64,000 nucleotides of DNA from Nomia melanderi (GCF_051020985.1 NC_135008.1:6758001-6822000), one strand, 5' to 3'; shown: positions 47,212-58,730, numbered from the stretch's first letter. Notes: a model not told the origin generated them from the letters alone. Translations and numbers: made by a program.

Positions 47212-47384
47212 AACTACCGAACAGTCAAATTAACTTTTTGAAATTTTTCTGTGGAAACTCCAACAGTGCTACTATTGAGATTTCTATTGATTTACATTTC
47301 AGTTTGCCTATTGTTGAATCAATTTTAATAATTGCTCAAGAAGCAATAAAAAATGATTGACCTCTGTGGTAGTTCTATTGTAAA
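47212..47384. mobile_element. T3 TTAA-type MITE
   Basis: Left end TTAA-CACTAGAACTACCGAACAG; right end TGGTAGTTCTATTG-TAAA. AT-rich interior, no open frame. Confidence 0.8.
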
Positions 47385-47696
47385 CAACAGTCAATGTTCA
47401 TTTCCCACAGATCAAAGCAGAGAACTATTTTGCTATTATCAATGTGTCCTCTTCAAATGAAATTTCCACTTGAAGTGGAATGGAAAATTTTGTTGCATTC
47501 CTTCCAGATTGTCAGTAGTCAAATATTCCACAAACTTAGTAGCTGTGGTGTCGAATTGGTCACCTCGAATTAGGTGACTTGAATTCGAACAAGATTACGA
47601 AGAGTGTTTGTAAAACACACGTCGGAGAACAACTCGTATAAAAAATGGCTTAGGCAGTCTCGACTATACCTAGCTGGTGATCGAGAAAGTTCTATT

Positions 47697-48310
47697 TTTC
47701 TTTTTTTTTGGGTGCCCTTGTATGGTGTATAGCAGTGTCTTTTGGACAGTGTCCTTATACCTGCAAATTTACTTAAGGCGTTTAGATTAGTATGGTAGCT
47801 TGAGGTTTTATGTCTGCAAAGTGTGCCCTGTGTTGTCTGCATAGGAAAATTTTCAAAAAACCTATGATCTTGAGTGAGTTAGAATAGTGGTTGGGAGTTT
47901 AAGAGTTAATGTGGTTTGGCAGTCGGACTTTTGCTTTGAAAGGTAGGTCTTGTAGTTACCTATGAGTTTTATTAGGGGATTTGGGCGATTGGGATCATAA
48001 GCTTTTGTGATGGAGTGGGATATGTATTCTTTAGTAGTGGGGATGTTTGCCAGGAGATGGAGCTGTGTTATTGGGGTTTCGTAAGGTTTGTTAAGGATAA
48101 TCCTTAGGAACTTGTTTTGAAAGTTCCATTCTTTTCCCGGGAAGAAACCTTCCCTTATATTTCCTCGGTGAAGGAATAGCGATGGGGGTGAAAAGCGTTG
48201 ATTGGCTCGTTTGGATCTTTTGGAATCGGTAAAGGGAAGGCAGTCGGTTTATTTCATTGGTTAAAGGTTGACGAGTCTTGGTAACCGCCTCCAATCTAAC
48301 GGTTGTATTG
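47697..48310 (-). mobile_element. Non-LTR retrotransposon (Jockey-like LINE), 3' fragment
   Basis: The minus strand holds the end of a reverse-transcriptase ORF (47862-48128) followed by about 165 bp and a short A-rich tail (about 47711-47699). The fragment is 5' truncated, as usual for LINEs. The strongly T/G-biased plus strand from 47.7 to 48.3 kb sets it off from its neighbours. Confidence 0.7.
47862..48248 (-). pseudogene. Reverse transcriptase C-terminal fragment
   Basis: The frame reads W-N-F-Q-N-K-F-L-R-I-I-L-N-K-P-Y-E-T-P, then H-L-L-A-N-I-P-T-T-K-E-Y-I and D-P-N-R-P-N-P-L-I-K-L, ending in a TAG at 47862. The FQNK-LRII, IPT-KE-I and HPNPL-like blocks are the usual order at the end of Jockey-clade ORF2 proteins. 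The catalytic YADD part lies upstream and is absent. About 88 codons stay open; the frame closes at 48249. Confidence 0.7.
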
Positions 48311-48581
48311 AAACTTAACACTTATATAATTGAATTTACCAGAACATGCCAAATTGAGGAAACTACCGTAAAAATACTAATCTCATGATAAAGTAAAAAA
48401 AAGCCGCTATTGCCTCTAAGCAGGCTGTAAAAAAAATAACGTTTCCAATGGTTTCATAAGGTTATTTCTGCTATGGGTCAGCGTCGCTAAAAACGGTTTA
48501 TCTGAGAGCTAATTTAAATATCGATTTTACGTATCTTCCACACGCAACAGTAGCGAAAATAAATAGTACGCCAAGGGGTCG

Positions 48582-48791
48582 ACGCTAGAACTACCGTACC
48601 AGTCATTTAGACTGAATTTGTTTCAGAATTACTGATATCTTAAAAGCATCGAATAGTCGTAACGATTTTGAAAATAGACAGTTTCACTTGAATACTATAA
48701 CGAATTCCCGGAGAAACCGAAGATAATTTACTGTTACAATTTTTGTAACGAGTACATATCAATCGTAAATACTCGGCAATTCTAGTGTTAA
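48582..48791. mobile_element. T3 MITE (left end decayed)
   Basis: Left CGCTAGAACTACCGTACC; right CAATTCTAGTG-TTAA. The palindrome CAGTC-ATTTA-GACTG lies at 48600-48614. The interior matches 3232-3455. Confidence 0.78.
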
Positions 48792-51732
48792 GCGCCTATC
48801 ACAAGCGATTGCCCGAGCGTCTTCAACCGCGAACAATAGTCAGAGGGTTAAAGTAATTCGGTCTACTTTCCATCGACGAACGCGACACGAGTCTAAAAGG
48901 TTGAGCCGAGGAAAGAGGTCATCCGTAGACGTCGGTCGGCTGCGCGTAAGCATCTCGAGGGGTGGAAGGTCGCAGGTTGCTCATCGCCGCTGCGGAGGAT
49001 CACGGTATCTGCATTTTCCACGGTGACTCGGTCCGCTGTCCGCTCGGGCTGATCCCGACAGCGGCGAGAGATCTTCATTTCCTCTGGAGGAGCGCGTCCC
49101 TGAGCGTAGGCGGCGGCGGTGGCGGCGTCGCGCTCCCTGAACGGCATATTGCTTCTCCTCGGAGAACTTTCAACGGGTGCGGCCGGGGTGGAAGGGTGGA
49201 AGGGTGGAAGGGGGGCCGTGGATATCGGTATAGCAGACGTTTTACGAGGTAGTAGCGGCGCCTCGAGAATTCACTCCTCCAGGAATAATCCATCCGTTCC
49301 TTAGTGGCTGCCTCGAAGGGGATTCGCCGCGGCACCTGCAAGGCTAACCGATCGATCGCGGGCCGAACTTCAACGGGACAAATCGACGCAGTGGACTAGA
49401 CTCGATTCTGTCCATCGATCACCGAGCAACGCTGCATATCGCCTGCGATTTCCACGAGATCCGAGGGAACCGCGAGCCGTTCACTCTCGCGGCGACCGCG
49501 AAAACTTGCCGACTTCTGAGGTAGAAAATCGGACGACACCGTCGGCTGGAAGACAGTCAATCACACTAGGAAACCTATCGATCATCCCCCGTTCCCGGGA
49601 TTGAATTCCGCAACGTGATTCCGGACAAACGGAGAGAAACGAGCGCTTTGAACAGCCGCGTCCGAGCGATCCGTGCAAGGTAGCCGGTTGGTATCCCATT
49701 ACGTATTTCGGTCTCCGATCCCTATTATCGTAGGGTATCCCGCCGATAACCGACTGCAACGTCCGACCGATTCGCCGAATTAATATCCGACCGAGCCATC
49801 GATCTTCGGCCGACCTCCAGGCAACGCCGGGAAATAAATCGAGGAGGCAAACGGATACGTAATTCGACCGCGACTTCGGCCACAATTGAATCACCGCTGC
49901 TCCCGATTCCACGCAAAAAAGGCGAACAAGTAGGGAGATAGTAAATCGACGCTCCGCTCGGAATAGAATTCTCCCCGACGTTGATACACAGAAATCCCGA
50001 AACCTAATCCCGTCGATTCTGCGGTTTCCCGGGGAATTCTCCTCTTCCCTCGATTTGGACTTTCAGCGGTTCCCTTCCGAGAGCCGAACAGACGAAATGA
50101 AATACACGGCCGAGCGCGGGTGACTTTCGACAGCGACTCGAGCCCGTGCGAATTGTTTTATTCCTCGAGCCATCGCGACGGATCGGCGCGACCGGTGGCG
50201 TCGACCGATAGCCCGTAATTTCTCAACCAAGTTTTCCCGGGGCGGCCGTGCCTGAAATTTGCTCCCCGGAAGTGGGACCCGTTCGATTCGGTGTAGGGTT
50301 TCATCTGGAAGCGGACCGGCCATCAGTTTCCGCGTGACCCGTTCGAACAACACCTTCCCGGCCGGCCAGATAAATTATTCGGGAACGTGAAAAGAGGCTG
50401 GGATCAATGATGAAGCCTCGGGCTGTCCCACGGAAGCGGGAAGCTTCGTTCGAAAAGCGATTTCCATTGCGGCTGAAAATCGTGACCGGCGTTCGGGAGG
50501 ACGATAATGCCGGACTCGCCGGTGTCCTTTCGTCGTGATCGAGGACGTCAACGCGACAGATATACACGGCCGACGGTATTCGGTGTGGCTTAACCTGGAA
50601 CGAACGCAGGACGAACGCGAGACAGGCGTGCAGCCGGCGCGTGCATTATTACGGTTCCTCTTCTCTTCGGTTTCAGGAGCCGGGCTCCATGTGTTACGCG
50701 CCATATCCACGCCTGGTCCTTCTATCACCGGGATGAGCATTCCTCCGGCCCGATAATAATCCACCGTCCACGCCATTACCGATAGAAATTGATTGCGTCC
50801 CGCGATATATGGACACGCTCGCCGATAGTCACGCGGTTTTGCGTGCTCGCCGGCTTCCTGACGGACGTCGCGTCGGACGGAGAGATACCGATCGATCCAC
50901 CTTTACGATTGATTTCGGAAGGAAATTTATAACTTTTCTGATTGCGTTCAGTCCTGACTGAAGCACTGCGAGATTCGTTTCCTCGCTTTGCGACGAGTGA
51001 CGTAGAATTTTTAAAAGTCTGGTTAAAGCTTGGGAATGAACTTCTCGCTGGTGACAAGTTTGTTTGCGGATTAGGTACCTTGGAGATATGTATATGAGGA
51101 TGTGGAAGGTTGGGTTAATCACTTCTACTTGCGAAGTTTCCGGATTGCAAAAATTTGCTGTCATTGGTCAGTTGACTTGTGGTTAGACGTGATTTTATAG
51201 AATGAAGGATAAAGCGAGGAAGTTTTGAACGGGTTTGGTGAATTGAATTTTGTGATACGGAGATATTTATGGAGGTAAGTAGTGTTTTTTAATAGTGAAT
51301 TATATAAGACAGTTGAGAGTTGCGGTTTGTAATTGAAAAATGTGGCGTAAGAGGGAAGAGCTTGAACGTAATGGATATTGAATGTGTGAGGTAATAGTTC
51401 TTGTTCAAGCTTGTTTGTGTTTCTATGTTAGAATATTTATAGAAATCAGCTGAAACTAGGTGTCACACTAGCTACGAAATTTAGATGATTCTGAATTGTG
51501 TTCCAGTTAGACCGAAGATGATGAAAATTCCAATTACTTGCAATATTTTAATTATATTTATATAGAAAATATCTATTTCTGTATTATATTATATTCTATA
51601 TTTTCAATTTCTGTAATAAATTTGTAAATATTCAGTTTCAATCAAATTCTTAATATCACTTATTAACGATTGCCGTTTAAATATTAAATTTATATTCATA
51701 ATCAGCAGGCCATAAAACATTACCATATTAAT
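48792..51732. other. GC-rich non-coding DNA
   Basis: CpG-rich to 50.9 kb, then AT-rich. The minus frames at 49147-48893 and 49912-49481 are long but unrecognised. No Ig1-like sequence was found. Confidence 0.45.
49185..49216 (+). other. Possible G-quadruplex tract
   Basis: Four G runs separated by identical five-base loops (GGGG-TGGAA-GGG-TGGAA-GGG-TGGAA-GGGGGG). This meets the usual G3+ pattern with loops of up to seven bases. Confidence 0.6.
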
Positions 51733-51930
51733 CCGCCATTTTGAATTCCCCATTCCGTCCTTGATAATTTTAAGCTCGGATACATAATCACCAACCCAAA
51801 AAACATTACCATATTAATTTTTTCAGCGGTGCCAACAATATTCCGATACACAGATCCGCCATTTTGAATTCCCCATTCCGCCCTTGATAATTTTAAGCTC
51901 GGATTCATAATCAACAACCCGAAAAACCGC
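51733..51930. repeat. Tandem duplication, about 123 bp period, in frame
   Basis: CCGCCATTTTGAATTCCCCA, GATAATTTTAAGCTCGGA and CATAATCA occur at 51733 and 51856. On the minus strand one frame (52001-51720) stays open through both copies and repeats P-S-L-K-L-S-R-x-E-W-G-I-Q-N-G-G. A part copy of the shared ACATTACCATATTAAT segment precedes it. Confidence 0.85.
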
Positions 51931-53552
51931 ACGACACAGACTTTTGATTCGATTGAACTATGTTTCGGGTTTTCGGCCATGTTCCGTCCATTCGAGACCA
52001 CCGTGCGACGTTACGCGGCATTACGCGTGCTTTCCGCAACCATAACCCAGTTGCGACTCCGTTAGGCTCGCGTTTCCTGCAACGTTTCCACGCGGCGAAT
52101 TTGCAAGTCAAACCGGAAAACGTTACGTCCGTTGATTTGCCGGTCGTGCCGCGGCCATCGCGGGAAACGAACGCCGAGATCGTACGTGATCCGGCTTCCC
52201 TTTTTATCGACGGTAAAGCGGGCGCAAGAAAGAAAGGAAAACTGGAAATCGAAACGCCGTCGAGCGAGCGCGGCGACGGTGTTCGATCGAGTTACAATTC
52301 CGCGGGAACTGGCTGCAGATAAGATCGTAGAGCTCGCAAGAAACTTGATAAAGCGGTATTTCATGGTCTCTTATCTCAGAAGAATTCACCAAGAAAATCT
52401 CTCCTTCGGTCCAATATCGTCGCCTTTATTGAACGAAGAAAATGATTTTAATAACCGGCAGTTAAGAATTTCATTAGAGATCGCGCCCCCGGATAAAGGG
52501 AGTTCTACGGACCCTTATCTTCCATCAATTTCGCAAAGATATTTTCAGCCGTAATTGAATTCTCCGCTAAATTACTCGTAACGACGGATACGCGTCGGCC
52601 TCCCGGGATGGAGGGACTTATCTTTGAAACGTAAGCGGAAAATTTTTCGGTCGCGCTTCCATCGCGATCGTATTTCGTCCCGCCTGGCGTTGGGGATCGT
52701 AGTTCGGGCTCGGTTTACGCGACGGCTTTGCCTCGGATTTAGGAAATTGGTACGCTCCCCGTGGAAACGCACCGATGGGGGAGTAACGATCGCGAAAGGG
52801 TCCGCGGAAAGTATTCCCAAGGCCGCGAGCGGATCCGTCGTCCGGAGACGTTCCATAATTATTCCATTCGGGACGCGCGAGGCTAATAATCGAGCCGCGC
52901 TTTCGCCGCCTCTCGGAACTTACGAGTCTTGTAATATTCCGTACCCGAGGACGCGGAAAGTTCTTTGATCGCGCCGGAGCCGAGTAACAGTTTCAAAGTG
53001 CCATTGAATAATCGAACGAGCCGCCTGAACGATGACGGAGTCGTCTCGCGCGAGGGAGTCTTTTGTTTCTTCCTCGAAAGACTCCGGGGACTCTGCGCGG
53101 AGGTGCGAATAGTTGAAATATTTCGCGAATTAACGTCTCCTTAATAACGTGATAAGATGCTGGTCGCGTTTCCCCGGTGAACGCTCGCGTTCCGACCGTG
53201 TTGCCGGGGATGAGACGACCGCGCGTTACGACGCGCTCCCTGGAAAACGGTTCTACGGAGCTCGTAAGGAAACTCCGACTGAACTGTTCAACAAGAGCCG
53301 TTCGCGCAAAAGCCCGTGATAACGGTTAAGATAGCCCGACTCTAATGCGCGACCAAATTTTAGTCCGCCGAGAAAGGCTACTGAAATATCCATGGCCTAA
53401 TAAGGCGCGATCGTTGCGACGTTAACCGCGCGAAACGACCGTGTCCTGGTCCCTGGATGTATCGGGCTACAAAGATCACTTCCCACTGATACTCGAGCGA
53501 TAACCAACCGTACCAAGTATTTTTCTAATCAAGTTAATTAGACATTCGAAGC
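51931..53552. other. GC-rich non-coding DNA
   Basis: CpG-rich with chance frames on both strands. No recognised exon or repeat. Confidence 0.45.
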
Positions 53553-53836
53553 TTAACCGTTTGAGTGCTGAATCTTTTGTTGTGCCAAAATTGCGGAGCG
53601 CACGGAGGCGCTTCTGTTTATCAGTATCAATTATAATTTTCTTACTATGTTTTTCAAGAAATAAATCAGAGTAAATTTATTTGAATAAATGTTACTTTTT
53701 GATATTTTTTTGCAATAACACAATATTTGTGATCTTATTAGATAACTACTCTTATTAATTTTTTCGTATACACACCCAATCACTTCCGCATCTTTGGTAA
53801 ATATCCACAAAAGTTGTTTAGCATCCAAACGGTTAA
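53553..53836. mobile_element. T9 TTAA-type MITE, complete
   Basis: Left end TTAA-CCGTTTGAGTGCTGAAT; right end AGCATCCAAACGG-TTAA. The AT-rich interior has no frame reaching both ends. A further CCTCAACCGTTCGACTGCC near 53865 looks like a second decayed end. Confidence 0.82.
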
Positions 53837-55169
53837 ATCCTCTGTTTAGAATCCTCAACCGTTCGACTGCCATGGGACTTTGCAAACGCTTATCGTGTCG
53901 GAAACTGAATACTTTTCTATTTTTACATTGTAAAAAAATGGATTTTTCCATTTCTAAGTAGGCTATAACAAAAATAAATAATCAAAAGGAGAAGAAATGT
54001 CTGAAAGTGATACTATGATCCGATAGTTGGCAATTTTAGACAGTGCAACGAAGAGCCGAGACCGTTTCGCAATGCAACGGTGAAGTTCTTGGACCAGTTT
54101 AACCAGAATACACAAGTCGCGTATCTCCAAATCTAAACAAGACTTCCCTCCAAATAAGAGTATACTATTAGCAAAATTAGATACATTCTAATTCCGCGAA
54201 TCCAAATTTCCCTCGTACCCCTTCGCCACGCTCCCCGTAACAGATTCACCGAAGGCAACATCGCGGCGTCGCGTTGCGAGCCCAGTTTTCGAGGATAGAC
54301 CGACTTCGCTCCCCATCGGCGAACCGGATTACCTAACGTAACGTGAAATTGCGACGCGAGCCGACCCATCCACTTATTTTCTCGGCCGCCGCGACCGCGG
54401 ACAGTTATCGGTTGGCGAACGGCACGCGACGCAACGCCGGAACCCGCGACAAGTTCCGCGATTATTCACGGAACTTTGAGAGCGGCGATCGATTAATTGC
54501 AAATATCCGTTTACCTGGAATGCAGTGGGACAAGCGTTTGTCGGCGGTTTGCCGGAGCAAGCCGTAATATGTTCTCGCGACGGATTAATCACAGCCGAAC
54601 GATAAATTTCCACGTAACATCGCGCCGTTCGACCGCGAGTGCAATCCTAATGGAAGGCCCGGTAAAAGCTCGGCGGTTATTTTCGACCACCGTCGGCTAA
54701 CGATCCCCTCGGATCGTTATTCCCGGTCGCGATGACGGAGCAGTTTTATCGTTCCCGTTAATCCCGAAAAATAACGTCCCTCCCCGCCCTCCTCTTCCCG
54801 GCGACGCACGACGGACGGATAGACGTGATCGACCAGAGGCCCAGAATCGGACCTCGGGGGTCGGCCGGAAGCGCCGGGGACATTACTCGCGGCAAATTCT
54901 CAATATGACATCCTTTATTTCGGTTTAACCGAGTGGAAAGAGGTTGGCGCCTCGCCAACATTGGAAATCATTCGCCACCGTATTGAACTAACGAAACCTT
55001 CTATCACCCGCATCCCCGCCGAGCCGCGCGCCGTTTATCCCGTTTGGTCGTTTCCTGTTTTACAGGGACTCGCCCGTTCCAGCCTGTCCCTGCCATCTTT
55101 TCGCCCTACCTTTTCGTTTCCCCGTTTATTCGAGAGCATACACCGCGAGCATCCGGTGGCGTTCACTGG
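53837..55169. other. Non-coding DNA
   Basis: AT-rich to 54.2 kb, then GC-rich. No exon recognised. Confidence 0.45.
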
Positions 55170-55920
55170 CAAATAATAATGCATCTTGTTACGACTCGTT
55201 CTCCTTATCGCGTCGACGCACGCGTCGTTTAAACGGTCCCGTCTCTCGCGTCTGATCTCCTTCCGTTCTTCTTTACTTCCTCCTTTCTCGAGTGTACAGT
55301 GGTACCGTCAGTTGCTGAGAACCTGACACTCGCGACATCACAGGGGCGGATACTGTCGCTTCGAGAAATCCAATGGCGAGTCTGGAAATGACTCTCCTCA
55401 CTCTTCGTCGCGCGACACGAGTAGTGTGCGTGAGCGCCGCAGCGAATCATATGTCAGAGCTGAAGATCCGTGCGAGGAAGGCGTGCGCCTCGAAACTGAC
55501 CACTCAGACGAGAGTGCCAGGTTCGTTGCAACGGACGGTAGCAGCGAGGAGATGAGGAGATTATCGAAACGGGAGTAGCAGACTCAGGTAATTGTTTGCT
55601 CGGCTACGTGCAACGATAATCGTCGCCATTTCGCCGTCGCTCCTCCCCGTCTCTTTGAACCTGTGTCTTCTCACTCTGTCCGTTCTGTCGTTTTCCGTGG
55701 GAACCTTAACCTCTTGGCCTATGATTTCTTTCTCAACTCTGATCGATACGGCTACTTTGTCGTTAATAATTTATTGGAAGAAGAGAAAAATTGGAAGCAT
55801 ACGTTACGCCTATATTTCCTTTCAAGTATAATAGTTGATTACAGAGGAATAATATTTACTTTGAATTCGAATGAACTGAGTAATATACATATTTGTTGAA
55901 TCATGTTGAAAATCTTCACC
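55170..55920 (-). repeat. Repeat copy B, inverted relative to copy A at 32.1 kb
   Basis: Reverse complement of 32052-32805. It carries the T7 end with an intact TTAA (55707) and the GC-rich core. On the plus strand the core reads like a short leader: an ATG at 55373 starts a 60-codon frame, and a donor-like CAG-GTAATT lies near 55587. The CRE-like TGACGTCA of copy A is mutated here (GACATCAC). Confidence 0.9.
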
Positions 55921-55945
55921 GTAAAGATTGTAGCGAATAAATGAT

Positions 55946-56124
55946 TTAACACATTGTGTGCCGGCCATTTTGTTCATTTCAACTTATATCAGTTACAGTT
56001 AATTTATTTATTTATTATTCAATATATTTTCGGGAGTATCCATAGAAATACTTTCAGTCATACGCGAAAGGAATCACCTATCTACTTTTATCAAAAATGT
56101 TAATGAAGTTGTACAAGTATTTAT
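55946..56124. mobile_element. T5-like left end, truncated
   Basis: TTAA-CACATTGTGTGCCGGCC followed by TTCAACTTATATCA, resembling the T5 start and interior. No right end was found; the boundary is set by the next element. Confidence 0.5.
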
Positions 56125-56300
56125 TTAACACGTTGAATGCCGCGCGATTTCATAGTGCAAAATAGTCGAAATGGAACAAATATAATATTAAATCATTTGA
56201 TTAAATGGTATTGTTATTATTTATAATATAGAAATGTTGTCAAATAATCATGGTTTGGCTACTCGACAATACATGCAAATGGTATTTCTACATTTTCCGC
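56125..56300. mobile_element. T4 left end, truncated
   Basis: TTAA-CACGTTGAATGCCGCGCG and the following GATTTCATAGTG match the left side of the T4 element at 46776. It lacks the right terminus. Confidence 0.6.
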
Positions 56301-56308
56301 GTACAATG

Positions 56309-56690
56309 CGTTAATTATTCGAACAGCAAGAGATCAATATACACTTTCCTCTTTTCCTACTGCTTAACCCTTTATAAATTGATGGCACTTATAGATGCCA
56401 CTTTCATTACGGGTCAAATTACAGGGACTCTTCACCATTTTGATCCTTAAGGCAAAATCGGTTGGTGGCACGAATAGGTATCACCATGAAACAAGAAATG
56501 TAGGAAAATTTTGAAAAAAATGTCCAATAATAATTGTTTTCTAAAGTATTTCTAATATGTATAGGGTAGGGAATACGAATTATCATCAAAAAAATAGTTT
56601 GCCCTGTAAAGGATTAAGCAATTGGTATGTAATTTCGCTGCATCCGCTGAGGTCTTTCTATAGTTCGCGAAGAGCGAAACCTTAAGGTTC
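56309..56690. mobile_element. T2 fragment split by a T10 insertion
   Basis: Left piece TTAATTATTCGAACAGCAAG...TTTTCCTACTGC and right piece GCAATTGGTATGTAATTT...CTGAGGT are contiguous in the T2 copy at 13735. The break is at a TTAA. Confidence 0.7.
56364..56617. mobile_element. T10 TTAA-type MITE, nested in T2
   Basis: Left end TTAA-CCCTTTATAAATTG; right end GCCCTGTAAAGGA-TTAA. The palindrome TGGCA-CTTATAGA-TGCCA (56383-56400) lies 19 bp inside the left end only. Confidence 0.8.
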
Positions 56691-57510
56691 ACGAAATCGG
56701 CGAACCGCCTTCAAATTACCTTCGAAACTGACGTCCCGTTTACGGGAGGATCGAAGCGCCGAAGATACGAGTAACACGGTCGAGGATCACAGCAGAGGAA
56801 ATTGGTTTACGACTCGGAAAGTTTTTAGAGACAAATCGCGGCGACTAGAGATCGGAATTACTTTATTTAAATCTTCCCTTTGATTCCTTTGAAATCGCTT
56901 GGTTTCCCGTTAGCTTAATCGGGGAGTTGCACCGGCGAGTGTCCCGACGGCGGAGGATTATCGAAACAGGATTAAGCAACGGTCCTGTAGAAATCACTTC
57001 CGTTACCGCCGCCGCGGTGCCCGTGACGGTAACAGACACACCCGACTCTTCCACGGTCGTTAAAAGCTTTTCCCATTGCCACCGGCGCCCGGAGCTGAAA
57101 GCTCGCAAATGAACACCGCGAAAAATTTACAAACTCCATAAAAGAGGATCAGTTTAATTCTCGACGTTCGAAATCGTGGAACCGGCTCGTTAACTCTCCT
57201 CGGGATTCAGACCCCTTCCCGAAAGGATCTACGTGATCCAACCGTGCCGCGGATACTCTTTCCTCGGATCGCAAGAATTACAACGGACGAACATCGTTAC
57301 GGTCTGTCGGCTCGTTGCAAAGTCTTCGGAGTGCAGTCGAGCTGCCCATGGGGAGAACTCGTCGGATGTAATTTCCATGCGGAGTCCGAGGTCTCGCGCG
57401 CGTCCGGCGACGCGCAGTGCCGTTTTCTGGTGAAAACTCAATAACTTAACTCTTTGCCCGAAGTGCTTTTGGCTTCTCACTTTGAGGTTCGATGTTATCT
57501 CATTTATAGC
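56691..57510. other. Non-coding DNA
   Basis: The plus frame 57244-57444 is open for 66 codons with four or more cysteines but is not recognised. Otherwise no feature. Confidence 0.4.
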
Positions 57511-57754
57511 TTAACACGTTCCCTGCCACGTGTACCACGCGTGGTACACGCCAACGTTTGTAAGAAAATATTTTTAATGGATATATGGTCACGATCGGCG
57601 GTATACGTTACGAAGCAGTGAAAACATAAAGGAACAATATCGAAATATATAAAAATGACCAGAAACTTGAATATAACTTATTATTTTATTGAAAAATTCG
57701 ATACAGTTCATAAGCAAAATATAACCGAAGTTTCCGTGGCACGGGACGTGTTAA
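57511..57754. mobile_element. T6 TTAA-type MITE with 22 bp palindrome
   Basis: Left end TTAA-CACGTTCCCTGCCACG; right end CGTGGCACGGGACGTG-TTAA. A perfect palindrome at 57529-57550 has arms CGTGTACCACG and CGTGGTACACG with no loop. The terminal TTAA at 57751 is shared with the next T3 element. Confidence 0.9.
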
Positions 57755-58208
57755 CACTAGAACTGCCAAGCACTTAAACTGACTTCTCAAAATTTCTGTA
57801 TAAAACTTATAACTGTGTATTTATTAACACATTGCGTACCGGCTAATTTTCAGAAAACTGAATTGTGCGGATGGCAATTTTCACTGAGGTCAACTTATAT
57901 CACTATACATAGAAAAATTCAGATATTGTTGTGTAATATATTTCGAATAGATAATCAATTCGAATTAAATTTTATATTTTTTTCAATGCCGTGGTAATTA
58001 GCGAAGTTGCGTAGCTAAGTGTCTTTATATAAAAACGAAATTTCTCGTTACCGGTACGCAATGTGTTAAGATTTCAATTGGTTTATATTTCAGTGTAGGT
58101 GTTAATAAATTAATTTCTTTAACGATTTCTGAATGAAGTATCTGTACCTCCTCAGTAAGTGTACAAAAATCAGGATGATTCTGACCCGTCTGATAGTTCT
58201 AGTGTTAA
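57751..58208. mobile_element. T3 element split by a T5 insertion
   Basis: Left end TTAA-CACTAGAACTGCC; right end GATAGTTCTAGTG-TTAA. T5 (57824-58069) sits inside at a TTAA. Without it T3 is about 215 bp, the usual size in this window. Confidence 0.88.
57824..58069. mobile_element. T5 TTAA-type MITE, complete and nested
   Basis: Ends TTAA-CACATTGCGTACCGGC and TTACCGGTACGCAATGTG-TTAA are near-perfect inverted repeats. It lacks the internal 108 bp duplication of the 5.7 kb copy. Confidence 0.9.
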
Positions 58209-58362
58209 TGTGATGATTTATTGAAGAATACTTGGGAGTCATTGAAATGGTACCTTCAAATGGTACAATTGCGATACTATAAATAAATATAGAAAAAATT
58301 GTTAAAATAACTAGACGTTGCAATGAAATGTCGAGTCTGACTTGATATAGGACTGCCAAGGG

Positions 58363-58600
58363 TTAACACGTTAAGCGCCATGTCAGTCACAGATGACGGG
58401 TGCTTCTAAATTGAAACGAATCGTAAGATGCAAGATAACCGATGACCAATGAAAATGTTCAATAACGTAACTAAGTTGACAATAGTGTGACGCAAAGATT
58501 GTAACACTAAATAATTAATAATTGTTCCTGCTTTTCTTTAATATTAACAAATATTAAGTTTGTTCAATAATAACAGATATCTTGCATTTCGATGCCAACG
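58363..58600. mobile_element. T4-like element, left end only
   Basis: TTAA-CACGTTAAGCGCCATGTC, then a weak palindrome GTCA-GTCACAGA-TGAC. The right end was not found, so the boundary is approximate. Confidence 0.4.
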
Positions 58601-58609
58601 TTAAATATA

Positions 58610-58730
58610 TAGAGAAACGAGATTTAAAAATTTTGATTTCCGACATGAAAATCATTTTACACAGAAACTGCATAGCATCGATAACCTTCAATTTTCATTA
58701 CACGAACGATCGAAGTTCAGAGTTTCGTCC
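58610..58730 (-). repeat. R1 dispersed repeat, fragment
   Basis: GACATGAAAATCATTTTACA, GATAACCTTCAATTTTCATT and GAGTTTCGTCCGCACGCGG, in reverse orientation, ending at GC-rich DNA. Confidence 0.75.

Noticed and set aside
48893..49147. Possible upstream dpr exon
   Set aside because: Looked coding-like, but has no Ig1 signature (no Y-E-C-Q, no suitable tryptophan) and no good splice sites.
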